A DNA stretch of 64,000 bases from NCBI RefSeq assembly GCF_946480185.1, contig NZ_CAMLIG010000006.1, positions 102,866 to 166,865 of the forward strand. Direction: 5' to 3'. The notes beneath the pieces were generated by a model. The model ran no database searches, was not told the origin of the DNA, and saw only the letters and a program-made list of their open reading frames with translations. The stretch comes from an uncultured Pedobacter sp. (GTDB taxonomy: Bacteria; Bacteroidota; Bacteroidia; Sphingobacteriales; Sphingobacteriaceae). Below are positions 9,294-18,324 of this stretch, piece by piece (position 1 is the stretch's first letter; each line of letters begins with the position of its first letter). Both the position numbers and the translations under genes were made by a program.

Positions 9294-10022
9294 TTAGATG
9301 CCCAACATATCGCAAGTTTTTTCTGCAGCCAATTTTTCTGCGTTTTTTTTGCTGTAATCTGTTGCGCTTGCCATTGCTTCGGTGTCTATAAATACCTGAA
9401 CAGAAAATAATTTAGCGCTGTCTCCTTCGGCATTTGCAGTAGGTTCAAAAGAAATTTCTTTTGACTGGCTTTGGCACCATTCAATCAGCTTACTTTTAAA
9501 GTTTGTTTCGGTAATTTCTAAGGTATGGATATCAACATGTGGTTTAATAATCCTATCTATGATAAAACTTTTGGTAAACTCATAACCTTTGTCCAAATAA
9601 ATCGCACCAATTAAAGCTTCAAAGGCATCGCCAAGCAGCGAACTTTGTTTGGTAGTTACGTTAATGGTTTTCTGGTCGAAATCAATCAATTCCTGAAATC
9701 CAAGCTTTCTGCCTAATTGGTTTAGATTTGCCCGCCTCACAATTTTTGACCGTAGTTCGGTTAAAAAACCTTCATCCTTATAAGGGTAAAGTTTAAAAAG
9801 AAGTTCTGCAATTACAGATCCTAAAACGGCATCTCCTAAAAACTCGAGTCTTTCGTTACTGCTTTTTGAGCCATTTTTTAATACCACCGCCATAGAACGG
9901 TGGCGAAATGCCATTTTATAAAGCGACAAGTTACCAGGCACAAAACCCAATAAATTCTTCATCCGCTTTACGTATTTACGATCAGGGGAAATATGAAGCT
10001 TATAAATTTTTGATAAGGGCAT
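9294..10022 (-). CDS. rnc: Ribonuclease III
   Basis: A 242-residue double-strand-specific endoribonuclease that matures rRNA precursors and processes structured RNAs. The catalytic signature NERLEFLGDAVLGSVIAE is complete (about residues 57-74), with the second acidic site at GDAFEALIGAIYLDKG (about 127-142). A double-stranded RNA-binding domain fills about 170-242. The basic N-terminal extension of about 30 residues is common in Bacteroidota. It is the last gene of the minus-strand series acpP-fabF-rnc, 77 bases after fabF. Confidence 0.95.
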   Translation of the reverse strand: MPLSKIYKLHISPDRKYVKRMKNLLGFVPGNLSLYKMAFRHRSMAVVLKNGSKSSNERLEFLGDAVLGSVIAELLFKLYPYKDEGFLTELRSKIVRRANLNQLGRKLGFQELIDFDQKTINVTTKQSSLLGDAFEALIGAIYLDKGYEFTKSFIIDRIIKPHVDIHTLEITETNFKSKLIEWCQSQSKEISFEPTANAEGDSAKLFSVQVFIDTEAMASATDYSKKNAEKLAAEKTCDMLGI

Positions 10023-10099
10023 TCAAATAATTAAAAAAGATGCATCAGTGTTGTCATTAAAAAGTGGCTTTGAATAAATTAACAATGCAAGCGCATCAA

Positions 10100-11353
10100 T
10101 TAACCTTCGTACTTTTTAAAAATAACAGAAGCATTGTGCCCACCAAAACCAAAAGTATTTGATAACGCAACCTTTACATCTCTTTTTTGAGCCGTATTGA
10201 AAGTTAAGTTCAACTTTGGATCAATAGCAGGATCATCTGTAAAGTGATTGATTGTTGGCGGAATAATTCCGTTTTGTATAGCCAAAATACAAGCAATAGA
10301 CTCAATTGCGCCGGCAGCGCCTAACAAATGGCCTGTCATAGATTTTGTTGAGCTAATATTTAGTTTGTAAGCATGCTCGCCAAACAAATTAACAATTGCG
10401 GTGGTTTCACTAATGTCTCCTAAAGGGGTAGAAGTTCCATGAACATTGATGTAATCAATATCTGCGGTGGTTAAACCGGCATCATCTAAAGCAGATTGCA
10501 TCACTAATTTAGCACCTAATCCTTCTGGGTGAGGAGCGGTGATGTGATTTGCATCGGCACTCATGCCTCCGCCTACAATTTCTGCGTAGATTTTTGCTCC
10601 ACGAGCTTTTGCATGTTCCAGCTCTTCTAAAATAATGGTTCCAGCGCCTTCGCCGGCAACAAAACCATCACGGTCTTTATCAAACGGACGGGAAGCTGTT
10701 TTAGGATCATCATTTCTAGTTGAAAGTGCATGCATTGCATTGAACCCGCCAATTCCTGCTTCGTTTAAGATAGCCTCTGAACCCCCGGAAACAATCATAT
10801 CTGCCCTGCCTAATTTGATATAGGTAAATGCATCTATTAAAGCATTGGTTGATGAAGCACATGCAGAAACGCAAGAAAAGTTTGGTCCACGTAATCCATA
10901 TTTCATAGAAATATGGCCGGGAGCAATGTCAATAATCATTTTTGGAATAAAAAAAGGATTAAGCCTTGGCGTTCCATCGCCTTTGGCAAAAGTCATAATC
11001 TCATCCAAAAATGTTTTTAATCCGCCAATCCCAGCTCCCCAAATCACACCAATTCTATTGGTGTTTAATTTAGTAAAGTCTAAACCAGCGTCTTTAACGG
11101 CCTCTTCCGTAGAAACTAAAGCATATTGAACAAATGGGTCTAATTTTCGAGCTTCTTTTTTGTCCAAATAATCTTCTGCAACAAAGTCTTTCACCTCACA
11201 GGCAAACTTTGTCTTGAATTTTTCTGTATCAAAACGCGTCATAGGAGCAGCACCGCTTACTCCATTTATTAATCCATTCCAATATTCTGGAACAGTTTTA
11301 CCAATTGGAGTAAGCGCCCCTAATCCTGTAACAACAACTCTTTTAAGCTCCAT
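10100..11353 (-). CDS. fabF: 3-oxoacyl-ACP synthase II (KAS II)
   Basis: A 417-residue condensing enzyme that elongates acyl-ACP with malonyl-ACP in type II fatty-acid synthesis. The catalytic Cys is in SCVSACASSTNALIDA (about residue 164). The two active-site histidines are in NVHGTSTPLGD (about 304) and MTGHLLGAAGA (about 341). The glycine-rich NTFGFGGHNAS lies near the C-terminus. It follows acpP by 18 bases, so enzyme and carrier are co-expressed. Confidence 0.97.
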   Translation of the reverse strand: MELKRVVVTGLGALTPIGKTVPEYWNGLINGVSGAAPMTRFDTEKFKTKFACEVKDFVAEDYLDKKEARKLDPFVQYALVSTEEAVKDAGLDFTKLNTNRIGVIWGAGIGGLKTFLDEIMTFAKGDGTPRLNPFFIPKMIIDIAPGHISMKYGLRGPNFSCVSACASSTNALIDAFTYIKLGRADMIVSGGSEAILNEAGIGGFNAMHALSTRNDDPKTASRPFDKDRDGFVAGEGAGTIILEELEHAKARGAKIYAEIVGGGMSADANHITAPHPEGLGAKLVMQSALDDAGLTTADIDYINVHGTSTPLGDISETTAIVNLFGEHAYKLNISSTKSMTGHLLGAAGAIESIACILAIQNGIIPPTINHFTDDPAIDPKLNLTFNTAQKRDVKVALSNTFGFGGHNASVIFKKYEG

Positions 11354-11372
11354 TTATTCAATTAAGCAATAA

Positions 11373-11609
11373 TTATTTTACGTTTTTTTCCAAATAAGAG
11401 ATGGCTTGACCAACAGTACTGATGGTTTCAGCTTGATCATCTGGAATTGCTACGTTAAATTCTTTTTCGAATTCCATGATCAATTCAACGGTGTCTAATG
11501 AGTCAGCACCTAAATCGTTTGTGAAAGACGCCTCTGGTGTTACTTCACCTTCGTCAACACCTAGTTTTTCAACGATAATTGCTTTTACTCTTGAAGCGAT
11601 ATCAGACAT
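11373..11609 (-). CDS. acpP: Acyl carrier protein
   Basis: A 78-residue acidic carrier protein with the phosphopantetheine attachment site at Ser37 in [19 protein letters not shown]. Length and composition are standard. It carries the growing acyl chain for FabF and for the LpxA/LpxD acyltransferases encoded 20 kb away. It is the first gene of the acpP-fabF-rnc series and is divergent from the IPExxxVDY gene. Confidence 0.97.
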   Translation of the reverse strand: MSDIASRVKAIIVEKLGVDEGEVTPEASFTNDLGADSLDTVELIMEFEKEFNVAIPDDQAETISTVGQAISYLEKNVK

Positions 11610-11752
11610 AATACTTATAATTAAGGGTTAAAAATTCTGTGCAAAGAAAAATAAATTCTGTCAAATATCAAACCTTTTTATTTTTGCCCTAATTTTGGTG
11701 AGGGAATGCTAAACAAAGCGGCTAAATATTTACCGAAATTAACCTTTATATT

Positions 11753-12169
11753 TTGAAAAAAAACATTTTAGAGCTAGAACCTGATTTTGATTTCAAACTT
11801 ATTGCCATAACCTCGTCTTTAAGGGACTACAGACTATGTTTTGCGATAAATAAAATTACAGAATTTGATTTTAGAAAGGTGGATGATCTTGAGATTTCAT
11901 TTAAAAATACGCCTAAAAAATTTTTTTCACGCTACGTTTACTATCCAGAAAACATAGAATGTGAATTTATTTTTTTAGCTAATAAAGGAACGGACGGCTT
12001 CCTAATTCCGGAGATGAAACAGATAGATTATTTTATTTTGATCAAAGAATTTATTGACGAAGAAGACCAAGATTTATTTTTATCGCAATTAAGGCAGCTC
12101 AAAGAAATACAAGCAGTGGTTGAAGTAAAACCGGAGAAAATAAAATCAAAGGAGAATCTGATTTTTTAA
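11753..12169 (+). CDS. IPExxxVDY-family protein
   Basis: A 138-residue protein of the IPExxxVDY family, named for a motif present here as IPEMKQIDY (about residues 86-94). The start is a TTG at 11753; no better in-frame ATG precedes the conserved region. The family is confined to Bacteroidota and has no established function. It lies 96 bases upstream of pyk on the same strand and divergent from acpP, a pairing I recall as common in this phylum. The pyk promoter lies between the two genes. Confidence 0.85.
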   Translation: MKKNILELEPDFDFKLIAITSSLRDYRLCFAINKITEFDFRKVDDLEISFKNTPKKFFSRYVYYPENIECEFIFLANKGTDGFLIPEMKQIDYFILIKEFIDEEDQDLFLSQLRQLKEIQAVVEVKPEKIKSKENLIF

Positions 12170-12175
12170 TGACAA

Positions 12176-12207
12176 TTTGAGTTAGTGTGAAAAATACACT
12201 ACTTTTG
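12176..12207 (+). promoter_or_regulatory. Bacteroidota-type promoter of pyk
   Basis: TTTG at 12176-12179 and TACTTTTG at 12200-12207 are separated by 20 bases, matching the TTTG / TAnnTTTG consensus of the primary sigma factor of this phylum. Transcription should begin near 12213, giving a leader of about 50 bases before the pyk ATG. Confidence 0.65.
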
Positions 12208-12265
12208 ATTGTTAGAGTCGAGAGACTTTTAAAAAAATTGACAAAAAGAATTTCAAAAAAAATAT

Positions 12266-13696
12266 ATGAAAGTTGTACAAAAGAAAACCAAGATTGTTGC
12301 CACGCTTGGTCCTGCATCGACAAACAAAGATGTTTTATTATCAATGATTAAAGCTGGTGTTGATGTTTGCCGTTTAAATTTTTCACACGGTAAAGCAGAA
12401 GATCACCTAGAATCAATACTCACCATTAGAGAAATTAACAGAAAATATAAAACCAACATTGGTATTTTAGCGGATTTACAAGGGCCAAAAATTAGAATTG
12501 GCATGGTTAAAGACGGCGGAATTAACTTGATTAATGGTACGCAAGTTAAAATTACCACACACGAGTGTGTTGGTGATGATAACCAAATTTATATTACTTA
12601 TCCTACTTTCCCTCAAGACGTTAAAGCTGGCGAAGTAATTTTGTTGGATGATGGTAAACTGCAATTAAAAGTGGTTGAAACCAACAGAAAAGACACTGTA
12701 ATTTGCGAGGTGGTACACGGTGGCGTTTTAACTAGCCGTAAAGGGGTAAATTTGCCAAATACTAAAGTTTCTATCCCATCATTAACCGAAGAGGATTTGG
12801 TGAATTTAGATTTTGCTTTGGCAAATGATATCGAATGGATAGGTTTGTCATTTGTTCGTACGGCTGAAGATATTATCGATTTAAAAAGAATCATTAGCCG
12901 TAGCGGAAAAACGGCTAGGGTAATTGCAAAAATTGAAAAGCCAGAGGCTATTGAAAATATTGATGCAATTATTGAGGTTACAGATGGAGTGATGGTTGCC
13001 CGCGGGGATTTGGGTGTTGAAATGCCTTTAGAAGAAGTTCCGGTTTTGCAGAAAATGATTGCAAAAAAATGTAACAAGGCCTCTAAGCCGTGTATCGTTG
13101 CTACGCAAATGTTAGAAAGCATGATTACTACGCCTCGCCCAACAAGAGCTGAGGTGAACGACGTTGCAAACTCTGTTTTAGATGGTGCTGATGCGGTAAT
13201 GCTAAGCGGTGAGACTTCTGTTGGAGAGTTTCCTCTGATTGTTATCGAAACAATGAGCAAAATTGTCCGTCATGTTGAAGATACTTCTTATCCTTACTAT
13301 CGCGAGAAAGAATTGGACGAAACTTCAAATACTTTTATGGCAGATGCGGTTTGTAGTTCTGCAGTATTTTTAGCAGAAAAAACTAAAGCAACTGGTATTG
13401 TTGCCATGACTTCTTCTGGTTATACCGCTTTCCAAATTTGCTCTCACAGACCAAAAGCAGGAACATTTATTTTTACCTCAAATCATAATTTATTGAATAC
13501 TTTAAGTCTTTTATGGGGCGTTAGGGGTTTCTATTACGATAAATTTGACAGTACTGATAAAACCATTAGCGAAGTTAATAAAGTGTTAAAAGCCGAAAAA
13601 ATTATTGAAGCTGGCGATGTCATCATTAACACAGCGGCTATTCCGATTGAGAAAAAAGGAAAAACCAATATGATTAAAGTGAGCGTAGTGGAGTAA
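12266..13696 (+). CDS. pyk: Pyruvate kinase
   Basis: A 476-residue enzyme converting phosphoenolpyruvate and ADP to pyruvate and ATP, the last step of glycolysis. It has the N-terminal KTKIVATLGPAS, the substrate-loop DLQGPKIRIG, the catalytic IAKIEKPEAIEN lysine/glutamate motif, VARGDLGVEMPLEEVP, and the C-terminal allosteric domain from about residue 350. Full length, with no anomalies. It is followed by a clear terminator. Confidence 0.97.
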   Translation: MKVVQKKTKIVATLGPASTNKDVLLSMIKAGVDVCRLNFSHGKAEDHLESILTIREINRKYKTNIGILADLQGPKIRIGMVKDGGINLINGTQVKITTHECVGDDNQIYITYPTFPQDVKAGEVILLDDGKLQLKVVETNRKDTVICEVVHGGVLTSRKGVNLPNTKVSIPSLTEEDLVNLDFALANDIEWIGLSFVRTAEDIIDLKRIISRSGKTARVIAKIEKPEAIENIDAIIEVTDGVMVARGDLGVEMPLEEVPVLQKMIAKKCNKASKPCIVATQMLESMITTPRPTRAEVNDVANSVLDGADAVMLSGETSVGEFPLIVIETMSKIVRHVEDTSYPYYREKELDETSNTFMADAVCSSAVFLAEKTKATGIVAMTSSGYTAFQICSHRPKAGTFIFTSNHNLLNTLSLLWGVRGFYYDKFDSTDKTISEVNKVLKAEKIIEAGDVIINTAAIPIEKKGKTNMIKVSVVE

Positions 13697-13718
13697 TTCT
13701 AAAAAACACTGAATACTG

Positions 13719-13755
13719 AAAGCGTTCTTAAGAAATTGGGAACGCTTTTTTTCAT
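13719..13755 (+). terminator. Rho-independent terminator of pyk
   Basis: A 9-bp perfect stem (AAAGCGTTC at 13719-13727 with GAACGCTTT at 13740-13748) is followed by a run of T residues, 22 bases after the pyk stop codon. Confidence 0.85.
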
Positions 13756-13843
13756 TTCAACGCTTTTGCAAAGCAGAAGCCGGTTTTCTAAAAAAATAAG
13801 ATAACGCGATTTGCAAAAAATAAGTGCTACCAATAGAAATTCC

Positions 13844-13851
13844 TACCTTTG
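13844..13851 (+). promoter_or_regulatory. -7 box upstream of thiL
   Basis: TACCTTTG followed by C matches the TAnnTTTG box. The nearest upstream TTTG (13810-13813) is 30 bases away, which is wide, so only the -7 element is well supported. The predicted leader is about 40 bases. Confidence 0.5.
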
Positions 13852-13892
13852 CAAAGAAAAAATGATTCTCAGATAAATTTTCCATATACAAA

Positions 13893-14942
13893 ATGTTCCA
13901 GCAGACAGAAAAAACAGAAATAGCCAGTCTTGGCGAATTTGGTTTAATTCACCATTTAACCCAGCATATCATCTTAAAAAATAAAAGCACTATAAAAGGT
14001 GTTGGTGATGATGCCGCTGTTTTAGAGTTTAAGGATAAAAAAGTCTTAGTTTCCACAGATATGCTTCTGGAAGGAATCCATTTTGATTTGGCCTTTACGC
14101 CCTTAAAGCACTTAGGCTACAAAGCCATACAAGTTAACTTGAGTGATATTTATGCGATGAACGGTATTGCCAGCCAAGTAACGGTGTCATTTGGTTTCTC
14201 CAGTAAATTTCCATTAGAAGCCATTGAGGAATTATACGCGGGCATGTTATTGGCTTGTGAAAAATTTAATGTAGATTTAATTGGTGGCGATACCACATCA
14301 TCACGCCAAGGATTGGTAATTTCTATAACCAGCATTGGATATGCAGATGAAAAAGATATTTGCTACAGAAATGGTGCAGAAGAAGGCGATTTAATCTGTG
14401 TCTCCGGCGATTTAGGTGGCGCTTATGTAGGCCTGCAACTGTTAGAAAGAGAAAAACAGGTGTTTTTAGAGAACCCAAATATACAGCCCGATTTAGAAGG
14501 TAAAGATTATATTGTAGAGCGCCAATTGAAGCCCGAAGCCCGAATTGATATTGTTGATTTATTGGCGAAAATGAAAATTAAGCCAACCTCAATGATTGAT
14601 GTTTCTGACGGTTTGGCTTCAGAAATCTTGCACATTACCCGTCAATCTAAAAAAGGGTGTAAGATTTACGAAGAAAAAATCCCGCTTGATCCAATGACTG
14701 CAGACACTGCCCGTGAGTTTGGTTTAGATCCAACAGTTTGTGCGTTAAACGGAGGCGAAGATTATGAATTGCTTTTTACCATTAAACAGGCAGATTATGA
14801 TAAAATGAAACACGACGTAGATATTTCGATAATTGGTTATATTACCGAAGAAAGTGCCGGGAACTATTTGATCACAAAGGCCGGAAATATTCACGAAATT
14901 AAAGCACAGGGCTGGAACGCCTTTACGTCAACAAAAAGCTAA
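13893..14942 (+). CDS. thiL: Thiamine-phosphate kinase
   Basis: A 349-residue kinase of the AIR synthase-like superfamily that phosphorylates thiamine monophosphate to the active diphosphate. The N-terminal IASLGEFGLIHHL leads to the magnesium and ATP site VGDDAAVLEF (about residues 36-45), then DMLLEGIHFDL, and later DLIGGDTTSSRQG and MIDVSDGLASEI. The other thiamine genes are not nearby. The maoC-like gene starts 4 bases after its stop, so the two are in one transcript. Confidence 0.93.
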   Translation: MFQQTEKTEIASLGEFGLIHHLTQHIILKNKSTIKGVGDDAAVLEFKDKKVLVSTDMLLEGIHFDLAFTPLKHLGYKAIQVNLSDIYAMNGIASQVTVSFGFSSKFPLEAIEELYAGMLLACEKFNVDLIGGDTTSSRQGLVISITSIGYADEKDICYRNGAEEGDLICVSGDLGGAYVGLQLLEREKQVFLENPNIQPDLEGKDYIVERQLKPEARIDIVDLLAKMKIKPTSMIDVSDGLASEILHITRQSKKGCKIYEEKIPLDPMTADTAREFGLDPTVCALNGGEDYELLFTIKQADYDKMKHDVDISIIGYITEESAGNYLITKAGNIHEIKAQGWNAFTSTKS

Positions 14943-14946
14943 AACT

Positions 14947-15408
14947 ATGATTATAATTAATAACCACGCAGAATTTGAAAGTTATTTAGGAAAAGAATTA
15001 GGCGTTTCTGAATGGCATAAAATAGAGCAACCACAAATTAACTTATTTGCTGATGCAACGCTGGATCATCAATGGATACACATTGACGAAGAAAAGGCGG
15101 CAACTGATAGTCCGTTTAACAGCACTATTGCTCATGGTTATTTAACGCTTTCGCTGATTCCTTATTTGTGGAAACAAGTGGTTAAAATCCAGAATTTAAA
15201 AATGGAGATTAATTACGGAATTGAAAAGTTAAGATTTGCTCAGGCCGTAAAAGTAGGTAGTGAGGTACGTTTGAAAGTTAATTTGGCGGGTATTGTTAAT
15301 TTAAGAGGGGTTACCAAGGCTAATATTGCTATAGAACTAGAAATTAAGGGGGAGAAAAAGCCGGCCTTTACAGGCGAAGCGGTATTTTTATACCATTTTA
15401 ATGCATAA
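14947..15408 (+). CDS. MaoC-like hotdog dehydratase
   Basis: A 153-residue MaoC/R-specific enoyl-CoA hydratase-like protein. The hydratase signature is visible: the FADATLDHQWIHIDEEKA segment (Asp-x-x-x-x-His arrangement, about residues 35-52), then the SPFNSTIAHGYLTLSLIP segment. It is a single-domain form that would act as a dimer on enoyl-CoA or a related thioester. Its true substrate is unknown. It is coupled to thiL (4-base gap) and is followed 9 bases later by a histidine kinase. Confidence 0.88.
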   Translation: MIIINNHAEFESYLGKELGVSEWHKIEQPQINLFADATLDHQWIHIDEEKAATDSPFNSTIAHGYLTLSLIPYLWKQVVKIQNLKMEINYGIEKLRFAQAVKVGSEVRLKVNLAGIVNLRGVTKANIAIELEIKGEKKPAFTGEAVFLYHFNA

Positions 15409-15417
15409 AAGAGTGTA

Positions 15418-16710
15418 ATGAGTGCCTTTGCCAAAATTTATCGGAAAGCAGTTTTAACTTTTGTAGGCAACGATGAAGTATTTACGCTCGAACATAGGGT
15501 TTTTAATCTTCTATCTTTTTTTGTTTGTTTAACCACGGTCTTTAGCTTTTTCTTAAATATAGCTTTTGGCTTGTATGAGTCGGCCGTTTTAGCATCTGGC
15601 ATTTGCCTTTTCCAATCCATTATTCTTTATCTGAGTAGAGTAGAGAAAAAATTTAGACTTGCCACCATCTTAACAGGTATTGAGCTTAACACCTTGTTAG
15701 CTGTAAATTATTTTATAAACGGAGGAATATCAGGTCCCACGGTAATTTTGTTTTTAGTAGTTTTATTTGTAATGAGCTCCGTTGTGAGCCAAAAAAACAC
15801 ATGGTATTGGCTCGCTCTCAATCTGTGTTTAATGGCCGGACTGCTCTCTGTTGAATATATTTATCCCAATTCTATTTTAGTCGGATACGAGGACAGATTC
15901 TTTTTGTTTACCGATGTTTATACCACTTATATTGTAGTTGTTATATTAATGACAAGCGGTATTTTTTACAAACGCAGAGCTTATGAAAAACAAAAGAAAA
16001 TTTTAGAAACAAAAGCTTTAGCATTAGAAAAACTTAATGCAGAAAAAACGAAACTATTCTCTATTATCTCTCACGATTTAAGATCTCCAGTTGGATCTGT
16101 TAAACAACATCTTAGCTTTTTAAAAGAACACGATTTAACCGCTGAGGAGAAAGCAATTATTGAGGAAGGCCTGATAAAGTCTACCGACGAAGCTTACGAA
16201 CTACTAGATAATCTCCTTGTTTGGGCAAAAACCCAAATGGGTGGGTCAAAACCTATTACTACGAGGTTAAAAGTTGTTGAAATCTTAGCTTCTACTATTG
16301 AACAGCAAAAACAATATGCTAAGAAAAAGGGGATTACTATAAAAGATACCATCAGTAATGTTGAAGTTATTGCTGACAAAAACATGCTTCAGCTCGTTAT
16401 AAGAAACTTATTGTACAATGCGATAAAGTTTTCTGAACCAAACAGCAATATTGAATTTAGTGTTTATCCAGAAAATGATCGAGTAATTTTTAAGGTTAAA
16501 GACAGTGGAATTGGGATTGCTGATGAACAAAAACCCAAAATTTTTTCCTTAAACGTTAAAACTAGTATGGGCACAAAGAAAGAAAAAGGTACGGGACTAG
16601 GTTTAATATTATGCAAAGAGTACACAGATTTACAAAATGGTAAAATCTGGTTTAATAGCGAACTTGAAAAAGGAAGTACATTCTTTGTTTCGCTTCCAAT
16701 AAACATTTAA
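15418..16710 (+). CDS. Membrane sensor histidine kinase
   Basis: A 430-residue kinase with about six membrane helices in residues 28-185 and no periplasmic sensor domain, so it probably senses a membrane or internal signal. A short coiled coil leads to the H-box IISHDLRSPVGSVKQHL (His219). The ATPase domain occupies about 325-430, with N-box RNLLYNAIKFSEPN, G1 DSGIGI and G2 GTGLGLILCKEY. No response-regulator gene is adjacent, so its partner is encoded elsewhere. It starts 9 bases after the maoC-like gene and lies 201 bases before amt; a link to ammonium is possible but not shown. Confidence 0.9.
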   Translation: MSAFAKIYRKAVLTFVGNDEVFTLEHRVFNLLSFFVCLTTVFSFFLNIAFGLYESAVLASGICLFQSIILYLSRVEKKFRLATILTGIELNTLLAVNYFINGGISGPTVILFLVVLFVMSSVVSQKNTWYWLALNLCLMAGLLSVEYIYPNSILVGYEDRFFLFTDVYTTYIVVVILMTSGIFYKRRAYEKQKKILETKALALEKLNAEKTKLFSIISHDLRSPVGSVKQHLSFLKEHDLTAEEKAIIEEGLIKSTDEAYELLDNLLVWAKTQMGGSKPITTRLKVVEILASTIEQQKQYAKKKGITIKDTISNVEVIADKNMLQLVIRNLLYNAIKFSEPNSNIEFSVYPENDRVIFKVKDSGIGIADEQKPKIFSLNVKTSMGTKKEKGTGLGLILCKEYTDLQNGKIWFNSELEKGSTFFVSLPINI

Positions 16711-16875
16711 GGATATTTCTATCTTCTAAACATTCTGATTTTTTTATTTTTCTAATTTGACCCTGAATACTTTTATATTTTTAATATAAAATCATAATTT
16801 CTATGTTTTTTATTATTTAAATCATAAAAAAAGAATAAAATAGTGACAAAACAAACAGATTAGGCTATTTTTATT

Positions 16876-16883
16876 TAGTTTTG
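16876..16883 (+). promoter_or_regulatory. -7 box upstream of amt
   Basis: TAGTTTTG followed by C matches TAnnTTTG and lies 28 bases before the amt ATG. I see no good TTTG at the usual distance upstream, which may mean an activator is needed. The rest of 16711-16875 is very AT-rich and holds nothing I recognise. Confidence 0.45.
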
Positions 16884-16911
16884 CGCTGTCGAAAGACGTT
16901 TATAAAAACAA

Positions 16912-18228
16912 ATGGCTAAAAAGTTATCAAAACTCCCTTTTATTTTACTTGTTATTATTGCTTTATTAACAATTATTCATCCTAGCTTGCCTACCGGAAT
17001 TTATAAAGGCAATTATAATTATTCTGATGTTGCTTGGATGTTAACCGCAGTAGCGCTTGTTTTGATTATGACACCAGGATTAGCGTTCTTCTACGGCGGG
17101 ATGGTGAGCAAGAAAAACGTGATTTCAACCATGTTACAGAGTTTCATCTGCATGGCTATTATTACGGTAATTTGGGTTGTTTTTGGATTCAGTCTTGCAT
17201 TTGGAGATTCTATTGGCGGTGTTATTGGCAACCCAGCCACTTTTTTTATGATGAACCACGTTATTGATGGGAAACCGTGGCCATTAGCTCCAACTATCCC
17301 TTTTGTTTTATTTGCATTTTATCAATTAAAGTTTGCCATAATCACACCTGCTTTAATCACCGGTGCGTTTGCCGAAAGGATTAGATTTATATCATACTGT
17401 TTATTTATCTGCTTATTTTTCATTTTCATTTATGCGCCTTTAGCACATTCTACATGGCATCCGGATGGAATATTATTTAAATTGGGCGTATTGGATTTTG
17501 CCGGAGGTACGGTTGTCCACATGTCTGCAGGTTGGGCGGCCCTAGCTTCAGCTTTATATCTGAAGAAACGTAGCGGAGCCGGAAGTCATAATCCTGCCCG
17601 TATCACTTATGTTTTATTAGGAACAGGGCTTTTGTGGTTTGGCTGGATAGGCTTTAATGGAGGTTCGGCATATTCTGCAGGGACTGTTGCGGCAATCGCC
17701 TTGGCAAACACAATGGCCGCTTCTGCTGCAGGTGCACTGGCTTGGATTTTCTTCGATTCTTATAAAGGAAGAAAGCCCTCTGCAATGGGAACTTGTATTG
17801 GAACCGTTGTAGGCTTAGTAGCAATTACACCAGCCGCTGGTTTTGTATCTATTCCACACTCTTTAATTATAGGTGTTGTGGCATCCGTAATTAGTAATTT
17901 GGTGGTTGATTGGAGGTCTCGTACTTCGATAGATGACACTTTAGATGTTTTCCCTTGCCATGGAGTTGGTGGTATGGTTGGGATGCTGTTAACTGGCGTA
18001 TTTGCCCATCAATCTATAAACTCAGCAAATCATACCGGAAATGGTTTACTATTTGGAGAAACCCATTTGTTTTTAGTGCATTTGGGAGCATTAATAGGTG
18101 TTTCAATATTTGCCTTCTGCGGTTCTTGGTTGTTATTAAAACTTACAGATAGTATCACGCCATTAAGAGTTTCTGAAGAGGAAGAAGAATTGGGACTAGA
18201 TATTTCGCAACACGGCGAGAGGCTATAA
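16912..18228 (+). CDS. amt: Ammonium transporter (Amt family)
   Basis: A 438-residue Amt/MEP/Rh channel protein with about eleven or twelve membrane helices. Family motifs include DVAWMLTAVALVLIMTPGLA and FFYGGMVSKKNV at the start, DFAGGTVVHMSAGWAAL (first pore histidine) and FPCHGVGGMVGMLLTG (second pore histidine). It lacks a neighbouring glnK/glnB gene, which often accompanies amt. It is convergent with feoB. Confidence 0.95.
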   Translation: MAKKLSKLPFILLVIIALLTIIHPSLPTGIYKGNYNYSDVAWMLTAVALVLIMTPGLAFFYGGMVSKKNVISTMLQSFICMAIITVIWVVFGFSLAFGDSIGGVIGNPATFFMMNHVIDGKPWPLAPTIPFVLFAFYQLKFAIITPALITGAFAERIRFISYCLFICLFFIFIYAPLAHSTWHPDGILFKLGVLDFAGGTVVHMSAGWAALASALYLKKRSGAGSHNPARITYVLLGTGLLWFGWIGFNGGSAYSAGTVAAIALANTMAASAAGALAWIFFDSYKGRKPSAMGTCIGTVVGLVAITPAAGFVSIPHSLIIGVVASVISNLVVDWRSRTSIDDTLDVFPCHGVGGMVGMLLTGVFAHQSINSANHTGNGLLFGETHLFLVHLGALIGVSIFAFCGSWLLLKLTDSITPLRVSEEEEELGLDISQHGERL

Positions 18229-18324
18229 ACAAATCATTTTCTTTTTACCACTTCCAAAAATCGCTATTTTAGCTGTGTCTTGGCTCTCGTGTATTAAATC
18301 TTTCTTCTTATTGAAACAAAACAT

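Noticed and set aside
12613..13260. A 215-codon open frame on the minus strand inside pyk
   Set aside because: It is antisense to a full, well-conserved pyruvate kinase gene and its translation is rich in Ser, Thr and Ile, as expected from a shadow frame.
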